Assembly: GCA_963838235.1 (NCBI GenBank) | Contig: CAWIQJ010000005.1 | Span: 62,001-126,000, forward strand | DNA: 64,000 bases | DNA from: JAFECT01 sp963838235 | Lineage (GTDB): Bacteria; Pseudomonadota; Alphaproteobacteria; Caulobacterales; Caulobacteraceae | Reading direction: 5' to 3' | Shown: positions 1 through 9,299 of the stretch, piece by piece | Position numbering within the stretch: the first letter of the stretch is position 1 | Layout of the letters: the number at the start of each line of letters is the position of its first letter | The notes under the pieces: model-generated | Seen by the model: the letters and a program-made list of their open reading frames with translations, nothing else | Told to the model about the DNA's origin: nothing | Database searches by the model: none | Translations under genes and position numbers: made by a program

Positions 1-500
1 GCGAGATCCTCGACAAGATCGAACAGACCCTGCGCAGCGAGTTCATGTCAAACCTGGCGCGCACCTCCAAGCGCGACTCGCACGAGTTGATGGCCGAAAT
101 CTTCAACAACTTCGACCGCCAGACCGAGTCGCGCTTCATCGCCGCCCTGGAAGAGCGCAACCGCGAGGCGGCCGAACGCATCCGCGCGCTGATGTTCGTG
201 TTCGAGGACCTTTCAAAGCTCGATCCGGGCGGGGTGCAGACCCTGTTGCGCGCCGTGGAGAAGGACAAGCTGGGCTTGGCCATGAAGGGCGCCTCCGACA
301 GCCTGCGCGAGATGTTCTTCTCCAATATGAGCGAACGCGCCGCCAAGATCATGCGCGAAGATATGGAATCGATGGGCCCGGTGCGTCTGAAAGACGTCGA
401 CTCGGCCCAGATGGCCATGGTCCAGGTCGCCAAGGACCTCGCCGCCAAGGGCGAGATCATGCTGGCCGGCCAGGGCGGCGACGATGAGTTGATCTACTGA
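1..500 (+). CDS. fliG: Flagellar motor switch protein FliG, C-terminal part
   Basis: FliG is the rotor protein of the flagellar C-ring that receives torque from the stator and carries the switch complex on the MS ring. The window opens inside the gene (reading frame begins at base 3), leaving about 165 residues. These match the FliG C-terminal domain: the IRALMFVFEDL stretch is followed by LDPGGVQTLLR and an AAKIMRED segment, which form the charged helix facing the stator. The stop codon overlaps the next start (TGATG), so the gene is coupled to fliH. The order fliG-flbE(fliH)-fliN-flbD is that of the Caulobacter fliF operon; fliF would lie just outside the window. Confidence 0.95.
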   Translation, partial: EILDKIEQTLRSEFMSNLARTSKRDSHELMAEIFNNFDRQTESRFIAALEERNREAAERIRALMFVFEDLSKLDPGGVQTLLRAVEKDKLGLAMKGASDSLREMFFSNMSERAAKIMREDMESMGPVRLKDVDSAQMAMVQVAKDLAAKGEIMLAGQGGDDELIY

Positions 501-1150
501 TGGCCGAGCATCGCCCTTTCAATTTCGACAACGACTTCGGCGACGCGGGCCACGCACCGCAGCGGCGCAAGCGCGTCTATCTGTCCGACGAGGTCGACGC
601 AATCCGCGCGTCGGCGCTCAGCGAAGGCGAGGACGCCGTGGCCGCGCGGGCGAAACAGGCGGAAGTGCACGCGCTGACGGAGATCGCCGAGGCGTGCCGC
701 CAGGCGCTGTCGACCTTAGCCGACGTTGTCCGCGATCATCGCCGCGACGCCGCCGAGCTGGCGCTGGTCGCCGCGCGCAAGATCGCCGGCGGCGCGCTCG
801 ACCGCTTTCCCGAGGCGCCGATCAAGGCCGCGCTCGAGACCCTGGGCCGTGAGATCGAAGCCCAGCCGCGGCTGCTCATCCGCATCGCCGAGCCGAGCGA
901 GGCGCTGCGCGACGCGGTCGAAGGCGCCGTCGCCGATGCAGGCTTCGCCGGGCAGGTGGCGTTCCGCGCCGACCCGGAAGCGGGATCGGCCGCCGCCTTC
1001 GTCATCGAGTGGAGCGACGGCCGCGCCGCCTTCGACCCGGCCGAGGTCGCGCTGCGCATCGCCCAATCCTTTGAGAGCGCGCTCGCCGCCGACGGCGTCC
1101 ACGCCGAAAGCCTGAGCCGAAACCCTTCAACCCCGCCTGCGGGAGCCTGA
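500..1150 (+). CDS. fliH: FliH/FlbE-like flagellar assembly protein
   Basis: A 216-residue soluble protein in the position of flbE (the Caulobacter FliH homologue) between fliG and fliN. FliH proteins bind the export ATPase FliI and connect it to the C-ring through FliN. The sequence is poorly conserved, as is usual in this family: an acidic N-terminus with a short RRKR patch (about residues 24-27), a long alanine- and glutamate-rich helical middle (residues 45-110), and a mixed C-terminal domain. Its ATG overlaps the fliG stop by one base and fliN begins two bases after its stop, so co-translation is likely. Assignment rests mainly on context and helical character; FlbE would be the equivalent name. 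Confidence 0.8.
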   Translation: MAEHRPFNFDNDFGDAGHAPQRRKRVYLSDEVDAIRASALSEGEDAVAARAKQAEVHALTEIAEACRQALSTLADVVRDHRRDAAELALVAARKIAGGALDRFPEAPIKAALETLGREIEAQPRLLIRIAEPSEALRDAVEGAVADAGFAGQVAFRADPEAGSAAAFVIEWSDGRAAFDPAEVALRIAQSFESALAADGVHAESLSRNPSTPPAGA

Positions 1151-1151
1151 C

Positions 1152-1487
1152 ATGGCCAGTGAAACCGATCTTCCGCTCGAAGAATTCCCCGAATCCACTG
1201 CCGTGGTGCCGGTGACCGACGAGACGGAGAAGACTGCCGCCGATCTCGCGCCGGTGTTCGACGTGCCGGTGAACATCTCCGCCGTGCTCGGCAAGACCCA
1301 CATGACGGTCTCGCAGCTCTTGAAGCTCGGCCAGGGATCGGTGCTCGAGCTCGACCGCAAGGTCGGCGAGGCGATCGACATCTATGTGAACAACCGCCTG
1401 GTGGCGCGGGGCGAGGTCGTCGTGGTCGACGACCGGCTCGGCGTGACCATGACTGAAATCATCAAGAGTGAGGACGCGGCGGCCTGA
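1152..1487 (+). CDS. fliN: Flagellar motor switch protein FliN
   Basis: A 111-residue protein that is almost entirely one SpoA (surface presentation of antigens) domain, the C-ring fold of FliN. The core runs from about residue 37 (VNISAVLGKTHMTVSQLL) through GSVLELDRKVGEAIDIYVNNRLVARGEV to VTMTEII near the end. FliN forms the base of the C-ring, binds CheY-P and docks the FliH-FliI export complex. The first 35 residues are acidic and probably disordered. It sits two bases behind fliH and 31 bases before flbD, inside the flagellar operon. The length is typical of short FliN proteins. Confidence 0.95.
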   Translation: MASETDLPLEEFPESTAVVPVTDETEKTAADLAPVFDVPVNISAVLGKTHMTVSQLLKLGQGSVLELDRKVGEAIDIYVNNRLVARGEVVVVDDRLGVTMTEIIKSEDAAA

Positions 1488-1518
1488 ACGGGCGCCCGCT
1501 GACTGAGGAGAGAATACC

Positions 1519-2886
1519 ATGCGGCTTCTGGTGGTCGGACGACTGAGCGGACAGCTTGCTGCTGCCGTGAAGATGGCGATGAGCCAAGGCGCGAAAGTGG
1601 GTCACGTGGAGACCTGCGCCCAGGCGACGGACGCGCTCCGGCGCGGCCAGGGCGCGGATCTGCTGATGGTCGATTATGAACTCGACATTCGCGCGCTGAT
1701 CGACGCCAACGAGGCCGAGCGCATCCATGTGCCGGTGGTGGCCTGCGGCGTAGGGGCTGATCCGAAGAGGGCGGCTGACGCCATCCGGGCGGGCGCGATG
1801 GAGTTCATCCCGCTGCCGCCCGAGGCCGACCTGATCGCCGCGGTCCTGGCGGCGGTGGCCGACGACGACCGGCCCTTGGTCACCCAGGATCCGTCGATGC
1901 TCGCGGTGCTGAAGCTCGCCGACCAGGTGGCGGCGTCGGAGGCCTCGATCCTGATCACCGGCGAAAGCGGCGTCGGCAAGGAGGTGATGGCGCGTTACGT
2001 CCATGCCAAGTCGCGTCGCGCTCAGCGGCCGTTCATTAGCGTCAACTGCGCCGCGATTCCCGAAAACCTGCTCGAAAGCGAGCTGTTCGGCCATGAGAAG
2101 GGCGCCTTCACCGGCGCCGTCGCGCGGCGGGTGGGCAAGTTCGAGGAAGCCGACGGCGGCACTCTGTTGCTCGACGAAATCAGCGAGATGGACGGGCGGC
2201 TCCAGGCCAAGCTGCTGCGCGCGTTGCAGGAGCGGGTGATCGACCGCGTCGGCGGATCCAAGCCGGTGACCGTCAACATCCGGGTCATCGCTACGTCGAA
2301 CCGCGACCTCGGCCAGGCCGTGCGCGAGAACAAGTTCCGCGAGGACCTGCTCTATCGCCTGAATGTGGTGAACCTGAAGCTGCCGCCGCTGCGCGAGCGA
2401 CAGCAGGACGTCATCGTGCTCTCCGACTATTTCGTGAAGAAGTACGCCAAGGCCAACGGCGTACCTGAGCGTCCACTGTCGGCGGAAGCGCGCCGGCGCC
2501 TGCAGGGCCATAGCTGGCCGGGCAATGTGCGCGAGCTCGAGAATGCCATGCACCGCGCGGTGCTGCTGGCCGTGGGCCCGGAGATCGACGAGACCGCCGT
2601 GCGTCTGCCGGACGGTCAGCCGCTGACGGCGGGAAGTGTGGGCGGCGGCTACGCGTCCCAGGCGGTGCAGGCGGCGGACGCGGCAGCGCGCGCCTTCGTG
2701 GGCCAGACCGTGGCGCAGATGGAGCAGGCGCTGATCATTGAGACCCTGACCCACTGCCTCGGCAACCGCACCCACGCGGCCAACATCTTAGGCATCTCGA
2801 TCCGCACCCTGCGCAACAAGCTGAACGAATATACGGCCTCGGGCCTCAGCGTTCCGGCGCCGCAGAGCGGGCTCAGCGCAGCGTGA
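1519..2886 (+). CDS. flbD: Sigma-54-dependent flagellar regulator FlbD
   Basis: A 455-residue NtrC-type activator. Residues 1-120 are a receiver-like domain that lacks the usual acidic pair after strand 1 (VVGRLS in its place), as is typical for FlbD, although an aspartate is present near residue 52. The AAA+ domain follows, with Walker A GESGVGKE (about residue 150), the sigma-54 contact loop GAFTGA (about residue 195) and the arginine-finger region ending in SWPGNVRELENAMHRAV. A Fis-type helix-turn-helix (NRTHAANILGISIRTLRNKL) closes the protein. In Caulobacter FlbD activates late sigma-54 flagellar genes and represses fliF. The start has a good AGGAGA ribosome-binding site (around 1506-1511). 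It is the last gene before a palindromic repeat separates it from flhA. Confidence 0.95.
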   Translation: MRLLVVGRLSGQLAAAVKMAMSQGAKVGHVETCAQATDALRRGQGADLLMVDYELDIRALIDANEAERIHVPVVACGVGADPKRAADAIRAGAMEFIPLPPEADLIAAVLAAVADDDRPLVTQDPSMLAVLKLADQVAASEASILITGESGVGKEVMARYVHAKSRRAQRPFISVNCAAIPENLLESELFGHEKGAFTGAVARRVGKFEEADGGTLLLDEISEMDGRLQAKLLRALQERVIDRVGGSKPVTVNIRVIATSNRDLGQAVRENKFREDLLYRLNVVNLKLPPLRERQQDVIVLSDYFVKKYAKANGVPERPLSAEARRRLQGHSWPGNVRELENAMHRAVLLAVGPEIDETAVRLPDGQPLTAGSVGGGYASQAVQAADAAARAFVGQTVAQMEQALIIETLTHCLGNRTHAANILGISIRTLRNKLNEYTASGLSVPAPQSGLSAA

Positions 2887-2900
2887 GCCTCTCTTTTTTT

Positions 2901-3033
2901 CCGTCACCCTCGGGCTTGTCCCGAGGGCCCATGGTTCTGCACGCTCTTCGGTCGGGAGGTTCGCGCTGCGGATCACCGCATCCGATGGCGCACGCTGACA
3001 AATGGGCCCACGGGACAAGCCCGGGGGTGACGG
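2901..3033. repeat. Inverted pair of dispersed palindromic repeats
   Basis: A 30-base unit beginning CCGTCACCCTCGGGCTTGTC at 2901-2930 is repeated in reverse orientation at 3004-3033 with two mismatches, around a 73-base core. Each unit can also fold on itself. A run of T lies directly in front (2894-2900). The same unit occurs at 10857-10987 and 54727-54759, so this is a member of a dispersed family. It fills most of the gap between flbD and flhA and may reduce or terminate read-through; that is inference. Confidence 0.8.
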
Positions 3034-3054
3034 AGATTTATAGAGCGTTCCTCC

Positions 3055-5145
3055 ATGGTTGACGCGACGCTTCCCAGAGTCGGCGGCGGCGCCCCCAGTC
3101 CGAAGGAAATGTGGGGCTGGGTGGCGCGTGGCGAGGTGGCGATGGCGCTCGGCGTCATCCTGATCGTCGTGCTCTTGATCGTGCCCATGCCGAAGGTCGT
3201 GCTCGACCTGCTGCTGGCGGTCTCGATCACGGCGTCGGTGCTGATCCTGATGACGGCGCTGATGATCAAGAAGCCGCTCGAGTTCACCGCCTTCCCGACC
3301 GTGCTGTTGGTCTCTACCCTCTATCGCCTCGGCCTGAACCTCGCCTCTGTCCGCCTGATCCTCGGCCACGGCCACGAAGGATCGGACAGCGCCGGCAAGG
3401 TGATCGAGACCTTCGGCCACCTGATGATGCAGGGCAATTTCGTCATCGGCGTGATCGTCTTCATCATCCTGGTGATCGTGAATTTCGTGGTGATCACCAA
3501 GGGCTCGACCCGGATCGCCGAAGTGTCAGCCCGCTTCGCCTTGGACTCCATGCCGGGCAAGCAGATGGCGATCAATTCCGACATGTCGTCGGGCCTGATC
3601 AACGAGCAGCAGGCGCGTCAGCGCCGCAAGGACCTGGAACAGGAATCCACCTTCTTCGGCTCCATGGACGGCGCGTCCAAATTTGTGCGCGGCGACGCCA
3701 TGGCGGGCCTGATCATCACCGCCATCAACGCGGTGGGCGGCATTCTCATCGGGGTGTTGCAGCACGGCATGCCGGTGGCCGCCGCCGCCAACAACTATGT
3801 GCTGCTGACCGTCGGCGACGGCCTGGTGACCCAGGTGCCGGCGCTGATCGTCTCCATCGCCGCAGGCTTCCTGGTGTCGAAGTCAGGCGTGGAAGGCTCC
3901 GCCGACAAGGCGCTGGTCGCCCAGCTCGCCACCAATCCGGTGAGCCTGGGCATGGTCTCCGCCGCCGCCGGCGTGGTGGGTCTGATCCCGGGCATGCCGA
4001 TGATCCCGTTCGCGGCGCTCGCCATCGGCGCCGGCGTGCTGGCCTGGAAGGTGGGCCACAAGAAGCCCGAGGTGGAGGCATCGACCGAAACCAAGCCCGC
4101 TGCCGACGAGGACGAAACGATCGCGACTGCGCTGGCCATCGACGACGTGAAGATCGAGCTGGGCTATGGCCTGCTCACCCTGATCAACGATCTCGAAGGC
4201 CGCCGGCTCACCGATCAGATCCGTGCGCTGCGCCGCACGCTGGCGGGCGAGTACGGCTTCGTCATGCCGCCGGTGCGCATCTTGGACAACATGCGCCTGC
4301 CGAACCAGGGCTATGCCATCCGCATCAAGGAAATGGAGGCGGGCGCCGGCGAGGTGAAGCTGGGCTGCCTGATGGCGATGGACCCGCAGGGCAAGCAGGT
4401 CGAACTGCCCGGGACCCACGTGCGCGAGCCGGCGTTCGGGCTGCCGGCGACCTGGATCGACGACGGCCTGCGCGAGGAAGCGACCTTCCGCGGCTACACC
4501 ATTGTCGATCCCGCGACGGTGCTGACCACCCACCTGACCGAAATCCTGAAGGACAATATGTCGGACCTGCTCTCCTATGCGGAGGTGCAGAAGCTGTTGA
4601 AGGACCTGCCGACGGAACAGAAAAAGCTGGTCGAAGACCTGGTGCCTTCCGTGGTGACCGCCACCACGGTCCAGCGCGTGCTGCAGTCGCTGTTGCGCGA
4701 GCGCGTGTCGATCCGCGACCTGCCGACCATCCTCGAGGGCATCGCCGAGGCCGCGCCGCACACGACCAGCGTGACTCAGCTGGTCGAGCACGTGCGCACG
4801 CGTCTGGCCAAGCAACTCTGTTTCCAGAACAAGGGCGAGGACGCGACCCTGCCGATCGTGACCCTGTCGCCCAACTGGGAGTCCGCCTTCCACGAGAGCC
4901 TGATCGGTCCCGGCGAGGAAAAGCAGCTCGCGCTCGCGCCGTCCAAGCTGCAGGAGTTCATCGGCCATGTGCGCGAGGTGTTCGAGCGCGCCGCCCTGAA
5001 CGGCGATGCGGCGGTGCTGCTGACCAGCCCGGCGATCCGGCCCTATGTCCGCTCCCTGATCGAGCGCTTCCGCGGCCAGACCGTGGTCATGTCGCAGAAC
5101 GAAATCCACCCGCGCGCCAAGCTGAAGACGGTCGGGACCATCTGA
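3055..5145 (+). CDS. flhA: Flagellar export gate protein FlhA
   Basis: A 696-residue protein of full family length. The N-terminal half (about residues 25-330) holds eight hydrophobic segments with the FHIPEP-family hallmark FTAFPTVLLVSTLYRLGLNL and a conserved cytoplasmic loop (ALDSMPGKQMAINSDMSSG). A linker with acidic residues leads into the C-terminal cytosolic domain (about 360-696), which docks chaperone-substrate complexes; RDLPTILEGI is recognisable there. FlhA forms the nonameric ring of the flagellar type III export gate. The ATG at 3055 follows the repeat by 21 bases, with no strong ribosome-binding site. It lies downstream of flbD and may have its own promoter. Confidence 0.97.
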   Translation: MVDATLPRVGGGAPSPKEMWGWVARGEVAMALGVILIVVLLIVPMPKVVLDLLLAVSITASVLILMTALMIKKPLEFTAFPTVLLVSTLYRLGLNLASVRLILGHGHEGSDSAGKVIETFGHLMMQGNFVIGVIVFIILVIVNFVVITKGSTRIAEVSARFALDSMPGKQMAINSDMSSGLINEQQARQRRKDLEQESTFFGSMDGASKFVRGDAMAGLIITAINAVGGILIGVLQHGMPVAAAANNYVLLTVGDGLVTQVPALIVSIAAGFLVSKSGVEGSADKALVAQLATNPVSLGMVSAAAGVVGLIPGMPMIPFAALAIGAGVLAWKVGHKKPEVEASTETKPAADEDETIATALAIDDVKIELGYGLLTLINDLEGRRLTDQIRALRRTLAGEYGFVMPPVRILDNMRLPNQGYAIRIKEMEAGAGEVKLGCLMAMDPQGKQVELPGTHVREPAFGLPATWIDDGLREEATFRGYTIVDPATVLTTHLTEILKDNMSDLLSYAEVQKLLKDLPTEQKKLVEDLVPSVVTATTVQRVLQSLLRERVSIRDLPTILEGIAEAAPHTTSVTQLVEHVRTRLAKQLCFQNKGEDATLPIVTLSPNWESAFHESLIGPGEEKQLALAPSKLQEFIGHVREVFERAALNGDAAVLLTSPAIRPYVRSLIERFRGQTVVMSQNEIHPRAKLKTVGTI

Positions 5146-5239
5146 AACCTTTCAGGGCGTTAACTTGACCCCCCTCGCTGGGGCGGCTCATGCTGCCCCC
5201 AAAGCGCCGGCCCCAGGCCGCGCCTGTCGGGGAAATCAC

Positions 5240-8200
5240 ATGAAGACGTATCTGGGCCTGATCAGCCTCGCCGCGCTCGCGGCCGGCCTCGGAATTGGCA
5301 GCGCGGCCGAGGCCGCCTCGCCGCCCTTGCTGCTGCAGCATCCGAGCCTTTCGCAGACCCAGATCGCCTTCAACTACGGCGGCGAGATCTGGACCGTCCC
5401 ACGCGACGGCGGCCAGGCCGAGGCGATCGTCGCCGGTCAGGGCCGTAACGCGGGGCCGATCTTCTCGCCGGACGGCCGCTGGATCGCCTTCACCGGAACC
5501 TATGACGGCAACTCCGACGTCTATGTGGTGCCCGCCGCGGGCGGCCAGCCGCGCCGCCTGACCTGGGCCCCGGGATCGGACACCGCGATCGGCTGGAGCA
5601 CCGACGGCAAGAGTGTGCTGTTCCGCAGCGACCGCGCCGAGGTGCGCGACAACGAGCAGTTCTACACCGTGCCGGTCGACGGCGGCCCGCCGGTCGAGCT
5701 GCCGCTGCCCTCAGGCGGCGAAGGCAGCTATTCGCCGGACGGGAGCCATCTCGCCTACACGCCCTTCATCCAGTGGCAGCCGGCGTGGAAGCAATACCGC
5801 GGCGGCCAGACCCAGCGCGTGTGGATCGCGGACCTCGCCAACTCGCACGTCGAAAAAGTCCCGCGCGAGAACTCCAACGACAAGAACCCGATGTGGGTCG
5901 GCGACACCCTGTACTTCCTCTCCGACCGTGACGGCCCGGTGGGTCTGTTCGCCTACGATACGAAATCGCACGCGGTGAAGCCGGTGGTGGAGAACCCCGC
6001 GGGCTTCGACATCAAATCGGCCCAGGCCGGCCCTGGCGGCATCGTGTTCGACGAATTCGGCTCGCTGAAGCTCTTTGATCTCGCCAGCGGCCAGACCCAT
6101 GTGGTGCCGGTGACGATCAACGCGGAGCTGCCGCAGGTGCGGCCGCACTTCGAGACGGTCAAGCCCGACGCGATTCAGAACGCGGCGATCACCGCGTCGG
6201 GTAAACGCGTCCTCATCGAAGCGCACGGCGAAATCCTCTCCGTGCCCGCCGAAAAGGGCGATGTGCGCAACCTGACCAAGAGCCCGGGCGTCGCCGACCG
6301 CGACCCGGGCGCCTCGCCCGACGGCGCGCGCGTGGCCTATTTCTCCGACGAGTCCGGCGAATACGCCCTGCACATCCGTTCGGCCGACGGCTTGGGCCCG
6401 GTGACCAAGATATCTCTGGGCTCGCCGTCGTCGTTCTTCTATTCGCCGCGCTGGTCGCCCGACAGCAAGAAGATCGTGTTCTGGGACAAGCGGCTGAACC
6501 TGTGGATGGTCGACGCCGACAAGGGCGTGCCGGTGAAGCTCGACACCGACCTCTACAACTCGCCGTTCTTCAACTTCGATCCGGCCTGGTCGCCGGACAG
6601 CCGCTGGATCGTCTACACCAAGCAGCTGCCGAACCACCTGCACGCCGCCTGGGTCTATTCGACCGAGACGGGCAAGGCGACGCAGATCACCGATGGCCTG
6701 TCCAATGTGTCGTCGGCGCGCTTCGATAAGAGCGGCGACTATCTCTATTTCGTCGCCTCGACCTCGACCGGTCCGGCCGGCGGCTGGCTCGACATGTCGT
6801 CGATGGGCCGCGCGGTCGACGGCGCGGTCTACGCCATGGTGCTGCGCAAGGACACGCCCTCGCCGGTGGCGCCCGAAAGCGACGAGGAAGCCGGCGCGCC
6901 GGTGAAGCCCGGCGCCGTCGCGGACTCCAAGGCCAGCAAGGGTAAGAGCAAGGCAAAGGACGACACGCCGCCCGCGGACGCCAAGCCGGTGGTCATCGAC
7001 TTCGATCACATCGACCAGCGCATCGTGGCCCTGCCGATACCGCGCGCGAACATCGTGGGCCTGGAGGTCGGAACGCCCGGTGTCGTCTTCACCGTGGTCA
7101 ATCCGGTGGCCCAGACCGACGACGACATGCTGCAGGCGCAGGGCCCGCCGCCCGGAACCCTGTCGCGCTACGATCCCAAGACGCGCGCCAATGTGAAGTT
7201 CGCCGACGGTCTCGCGTCGGGCCTCGAAGTTTCCGCCGACGGTTCGAAGCTGCTCTATGCGGCCGGCGGCGCCTGGTTCCTGGTCGGCGGCGACGCGCCG
7301 CCCAAGCCGGGCGACGGCAAGCTCAATCTCGACAATGTCAGCGTCTGGGTCGAGCCGCGCGAGGAGTGGCGGCAGATGTATCGCGAGGCGTGGCGCATCG
7401 AGCGCGACTTCCTCTACGATCCCAAGCTGCAGGGCCTGCCGCTCGAAAAGGCCGAAAAAGTCTATGCGCCGTTCGTCGACGGCCTCGGCGGCCGCCAGGA
7501 CCTCAACACCCTGTTCGAAGAGATGACCGGCCACATCGGCGTCGGCCATACCTTCATTCGCGGCGGCGACATGCCGGAGCAGACGCCGGTCAGCGTTGGC
7601 CTGCTGGGCGCCGACTACGAGGCGGTCGACGGCCGCTGGCGCATCAAACACATCCTGCGCGGCGAGAACTGGAATCCCAAGCTGGCTTCGCCGCTCAGCC
7701 AGCCCGGCGTGAGCGTGAACGAGGGCGAGTTCATCCTCGCGGTGAATGGTCAGCCGGTGACCGCCGACAGCGAGATCTACCGCGCGTTCCAAGGCCTCGC
7801 CGGCAAGCAGACGGTGATCACCGTCGGTCCACGTGCGGACGGAAGCGGTTCGCGTAACGTCACCGTGGTTCCGGTCGGCAACGAGACCTCGCTGCGCCTG
7901 CGCTCGTGGATGGAAGGCAATCGCCGCAAGGTCGACGAACTGTCGGGCGGCAAGCTCGCCTATGTCTATCTGCCCGACACTGCGACCGGCGGCTTCGCCA
8001 ACTTCAACCGCTACTACTACGCGCAAGTCGGTAAGCAGGGCGCGATCCTGGACGAACGGTTCAACCACGGCGGCCAGATCGCCGACTACATCATCAACGA
8101 ACTGATGCGCACGCCGCAGATGATCAACTCCACCCGCGAAGGGGCGCCGACGCTGGAGCCGGCGGCGGCGATCTTCGGACCCAAGGTGATGATCATCAAC

Positions 8201-8572
8201 CAGCTCTCGGGGTCCGGCGGCGACGCCATGCCCTGGCTGTTCCAGAAGAACCACGTCGGCACATTGGTCGGCGTGCGCACCTGGGGCGGGCTTGTCGGTA
8301 TCGGCGGCTATCCGCCGTTCATCGACGGCGGTTCGATCACCGCGCCGCGCTGGGCGATCTATGGAACGACCGGCCAGTGGGAGGTCGAGGACATCGGCAT
8401 CGCGCCGGAGGTCGAGGTCGAACAGGACCCGGCGCTGATCCGCCAGGGACATGACCCGCAGCTCGAGGCCGCCGTCGCGGTGGCGCTCAAGCAACTGCAG
8501 GAGCACCCGACGCCCGCCTATCCTGCCGCGCTCGCGCCCGACCGCAAGCCGGTGATTCCGGAGGGGAACTGA
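5240..8572 (+). CDS. Secreted tricorn-like S41 family protease
   Basis: About 1110 residues from the ATG at 5240, chosen because it directly precedes a signal peptide (MKTYLGLISLAALAAGLGIG...AEA) and follows a GGGGAAA ribosome-binding region. An in-frame TTG further upstream adds only non-conserved residues. Residues 30-560 contain WD40/TolB-like beta-propeller repeats with many SPDGR/SPDS motifs, as in tricorn protease. A charged low-complexity linker (around residues 550-590) follows, then a second propeller part, a PDZ region (INEGEFILAVNGQPVT-like, about 830-880) and the S41 core with DERFNHGGQ (about 935) and SGSGGD (about 990), where the catalytic serine is expected. It probably degrades peptides in the periplasm. 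It stands alone, with a terminator behind it. Confidence 0.9.
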   Translation: MKTYLGLISLAALAAGLGIGSAAEAASPPLLLQHPSLSQTQIAFNYGGEIWTVPRDGGQAEAIVAGQGRNAGPIFSPDGRWIAFTGTYDGNSDVYVVPAAGGQPRRLTWAPGSDTAIGWSTDGKSVLFRSDRAEVRDNEQFYTVPVDGGPPVELPLPSGGEGSYSPDGSHLAYTPFIQWQPAWKQYRGGQTQRVWIADLANSHVEKVPRENSNDKNPMWVGDTLYFLSDRDGPVGLFAYDTKSHAVKPVVENPAGFDIKSAQAGPGGIVFDEFGSLKLFDLASGQTHVVPVTINAELPQVRPHFETVKPDAIQNAAITASGKRVLIEAHGEILSVPAEKGDVRNLTKSPGVADRDPGASPDGARVAYFSDESGEYALHIRSADGLGPVTKISLGSPSSFFYSPRWSPDSKKIVFWDKRLNLWMVDADKGVPVKLDTDLYNSPFFNFDPAWSPDSRWIVYTKQLPNHLHAAWVYSTETGKATQITDGLSNVSSARFDKSGDYLYFVASTSTGPAGGWLDMSSMGRAVDGAVYAMVLRKDTPSPVAPESDEEAGAPVKPGAVADSKASKGKSKAKDDTPPADAKPVVIDFDHIDQRIVALPIPRANIVGLEVGTPGVVFTVVNPVAQTDDDMLQAQGPPPGTLSRYDPKTRANVKFADGLASGLEVSADGSKLLYAAGGAWFLVGGDAPPKPGDGKLNLDNVSVWVEPREEWRQMYREAWRIERDFLYDPKLQGLPLEKAEKVYAPFVDGLGGRQDLNTLFEEMTGHIGVGHTFIRGGDMPEQTPVSVGLLGADYEAVDGRWRIKHILRGENWNPKLASPLSQPGVSVNEGEFILAVNGQPVTADSEIYRAFQGLAGKQTVITVGPRADGSGSRNVTVVPVGNETSLRLRSWMEGNRRKVDELSGGKLAYVYLPDTATGGFANFNRYYYAQVGKQGAILDERFNHGGQIADYIINELMRTPQMINSTREGAPTLEPAAAIFGPKVMIINQLSGSGGDAMPWLFQKNHVGTLVGVRTWGGLVGIGGYPPFIDGGSITAPRWAIYGTTGQWEVEDIGIAPEVEVEQDPALIRQGHDPQLEAAVAVALKQLQEHPTPAYPAALAPDRKPVIPEGN

Positions 8573-8593
8573 ACGCATCTGAGGTCGAGACAG

Positions 8594-8627
8594 GCCCCGG
8601 CGAGCACGACTTGTCGGGGCTTTTCTT
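8594..8627 (+). terminator. Rho-independent terminator after the S41 protease gene
   Basis: GCCCCGGCGAG at 8594-8604 pairs with CTTGTCGGGGC at 8610-8620 (11 pairs including two G-U), with loop CACGA, followed by TTTTCTTT. It lies 21 bases after the stop codon. Confidence 0.85.
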
Positions 8628-8635
8628 TGGGCGGG

Positions 8636-8680
8636 ACTTGATCGTCCGTTCAAGTCATGCTTGGTTGAGTGTTCAATCAA
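8636..8680. promoter_or_regulatory. Two palindromes upstream of the TetR-family gene, candidate operators
   Basis: ACTTGA-N8-TCAAGT at 8636-8655 is a perfect 6-base inverted repeat. TTGGTTGA-GTGT-TCAATCAA at 8661-8680 is a 7-of-8 inverted repeat. Their centres are 25 bases apart and both contain TTGA/TCAA half-sites. They lie immediately before the preferred start of the TetR-family regulator, the usual place for an autoregulatory operator. Binding is inferred. Confidence 0.55.
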
Positions 8681-8690
8681 GGGCCCTCGT

Positions 8691-9299
8691 GTGGACTCCA
8701 CCCGCGACCGTCTCGTGTTCACCGCGCTGCAGCTCTTCGGAGAGAAGGGCTACGGCTCGACCAGCGTGGCCGACATCCTGAAGGCGGCCGACGCCAATTC
8801 GGGCAGCCTCTACCACTTCTTTCCGACCAAGCAGGACCTGCTGGTCGCGGTGCTGGAGACCTACCGCGACGGCATCTATCCGATGCTGCTGGCGCCGGCG
8901 TGGGAGGGCGTCGAGGATCCGATCGAGCGCGTGTTTGCCCTGCTGGCGCGATATCGGTTCGGGTTGGAAATCACGCAATGCGCCTACGGCTGCCCGATCG
9001 GCAGCCTCGCGCTCGAACTGCACGAGCCCGATCCGCCGGTGCGCGAGATGCTGGCGATCAACTTCGAGGGCTGGGTCAACCACGTGCGCGGCTGTTTCGA
9101 AGCGGCGAAGCATCGCCTGCCGCCCGATGTCGACACCGAAAAGCTCGCGCGCCTGACGCTGACCGTCATGGAAGGCGGCGTCATGCAGTCGCGCACCTAC
9201 CGCACGCTCGACGCCTTCGATTCCGGAGTTGAGATGTTGCGCGACTACGTCACCCGGCTGGAACAAGCCGCCAAAACTCAAACCAAGGGGAAGCCATGA
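8691..9299 (+). CDS. TetR-family transcriptional regulator
   Basis: About 202 residues. The N-terminal TetR helix-turn-helix is clear: TRDRLVFTALQLFGEKGYGSTSVADILKAADANSGSLYHFF covers helices 1-4, with SLYHFFPTKQDLL at the recognition-helix end. The C-terminal ligand-binding half resembles the TetR_C_6 type, with CAYGCPIGSLALEL containing two cysteines. I prefer the GTG at 8691, which has AAGGG seven bases upstream, over an in-frame TTG at 8661 that lies inside a palindrome. The stop overlaps the next start (ATGA at 9296-9299), so it is coupled to the SRPBCC gene, probably its target along with the following membrane gene. The ligand is unknown. Confidence 0.88.
   Translation: MDSTRDRLVFTALQLFGEKGYGSTSVADILKAADANSGSLYHFFPTKQDLLVAVLETYRDGIYPMLLAPAWEGVEDPIERVFALLARYRFGLEITQCAYGCPIGSLALELHEPDPPVREMLAINFEGWVNHVRGCFEAAKHRLPPDVDTEKLARLTLTVMEGGVMQSRTYRTLDAFDSGVEMLRDYVTRLEQAAKTQTKGKP

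Noticed and set aside
8661..8690. TTG start for the TetR regulator
   Set aside because: It lies inside a likely operator palindrome and has no ribosome-binding site; the GTG at 8691 has one.
5711..8722. A 1003-codon open frame on the minus strand opposite the S41 protease
   Set aside because: High-GC genes produce long antisense frames; this one has no conserved motif, is rich in Arg/His/Asp as expected of a shadow, and lies wholly opposite a well-conserved gene.
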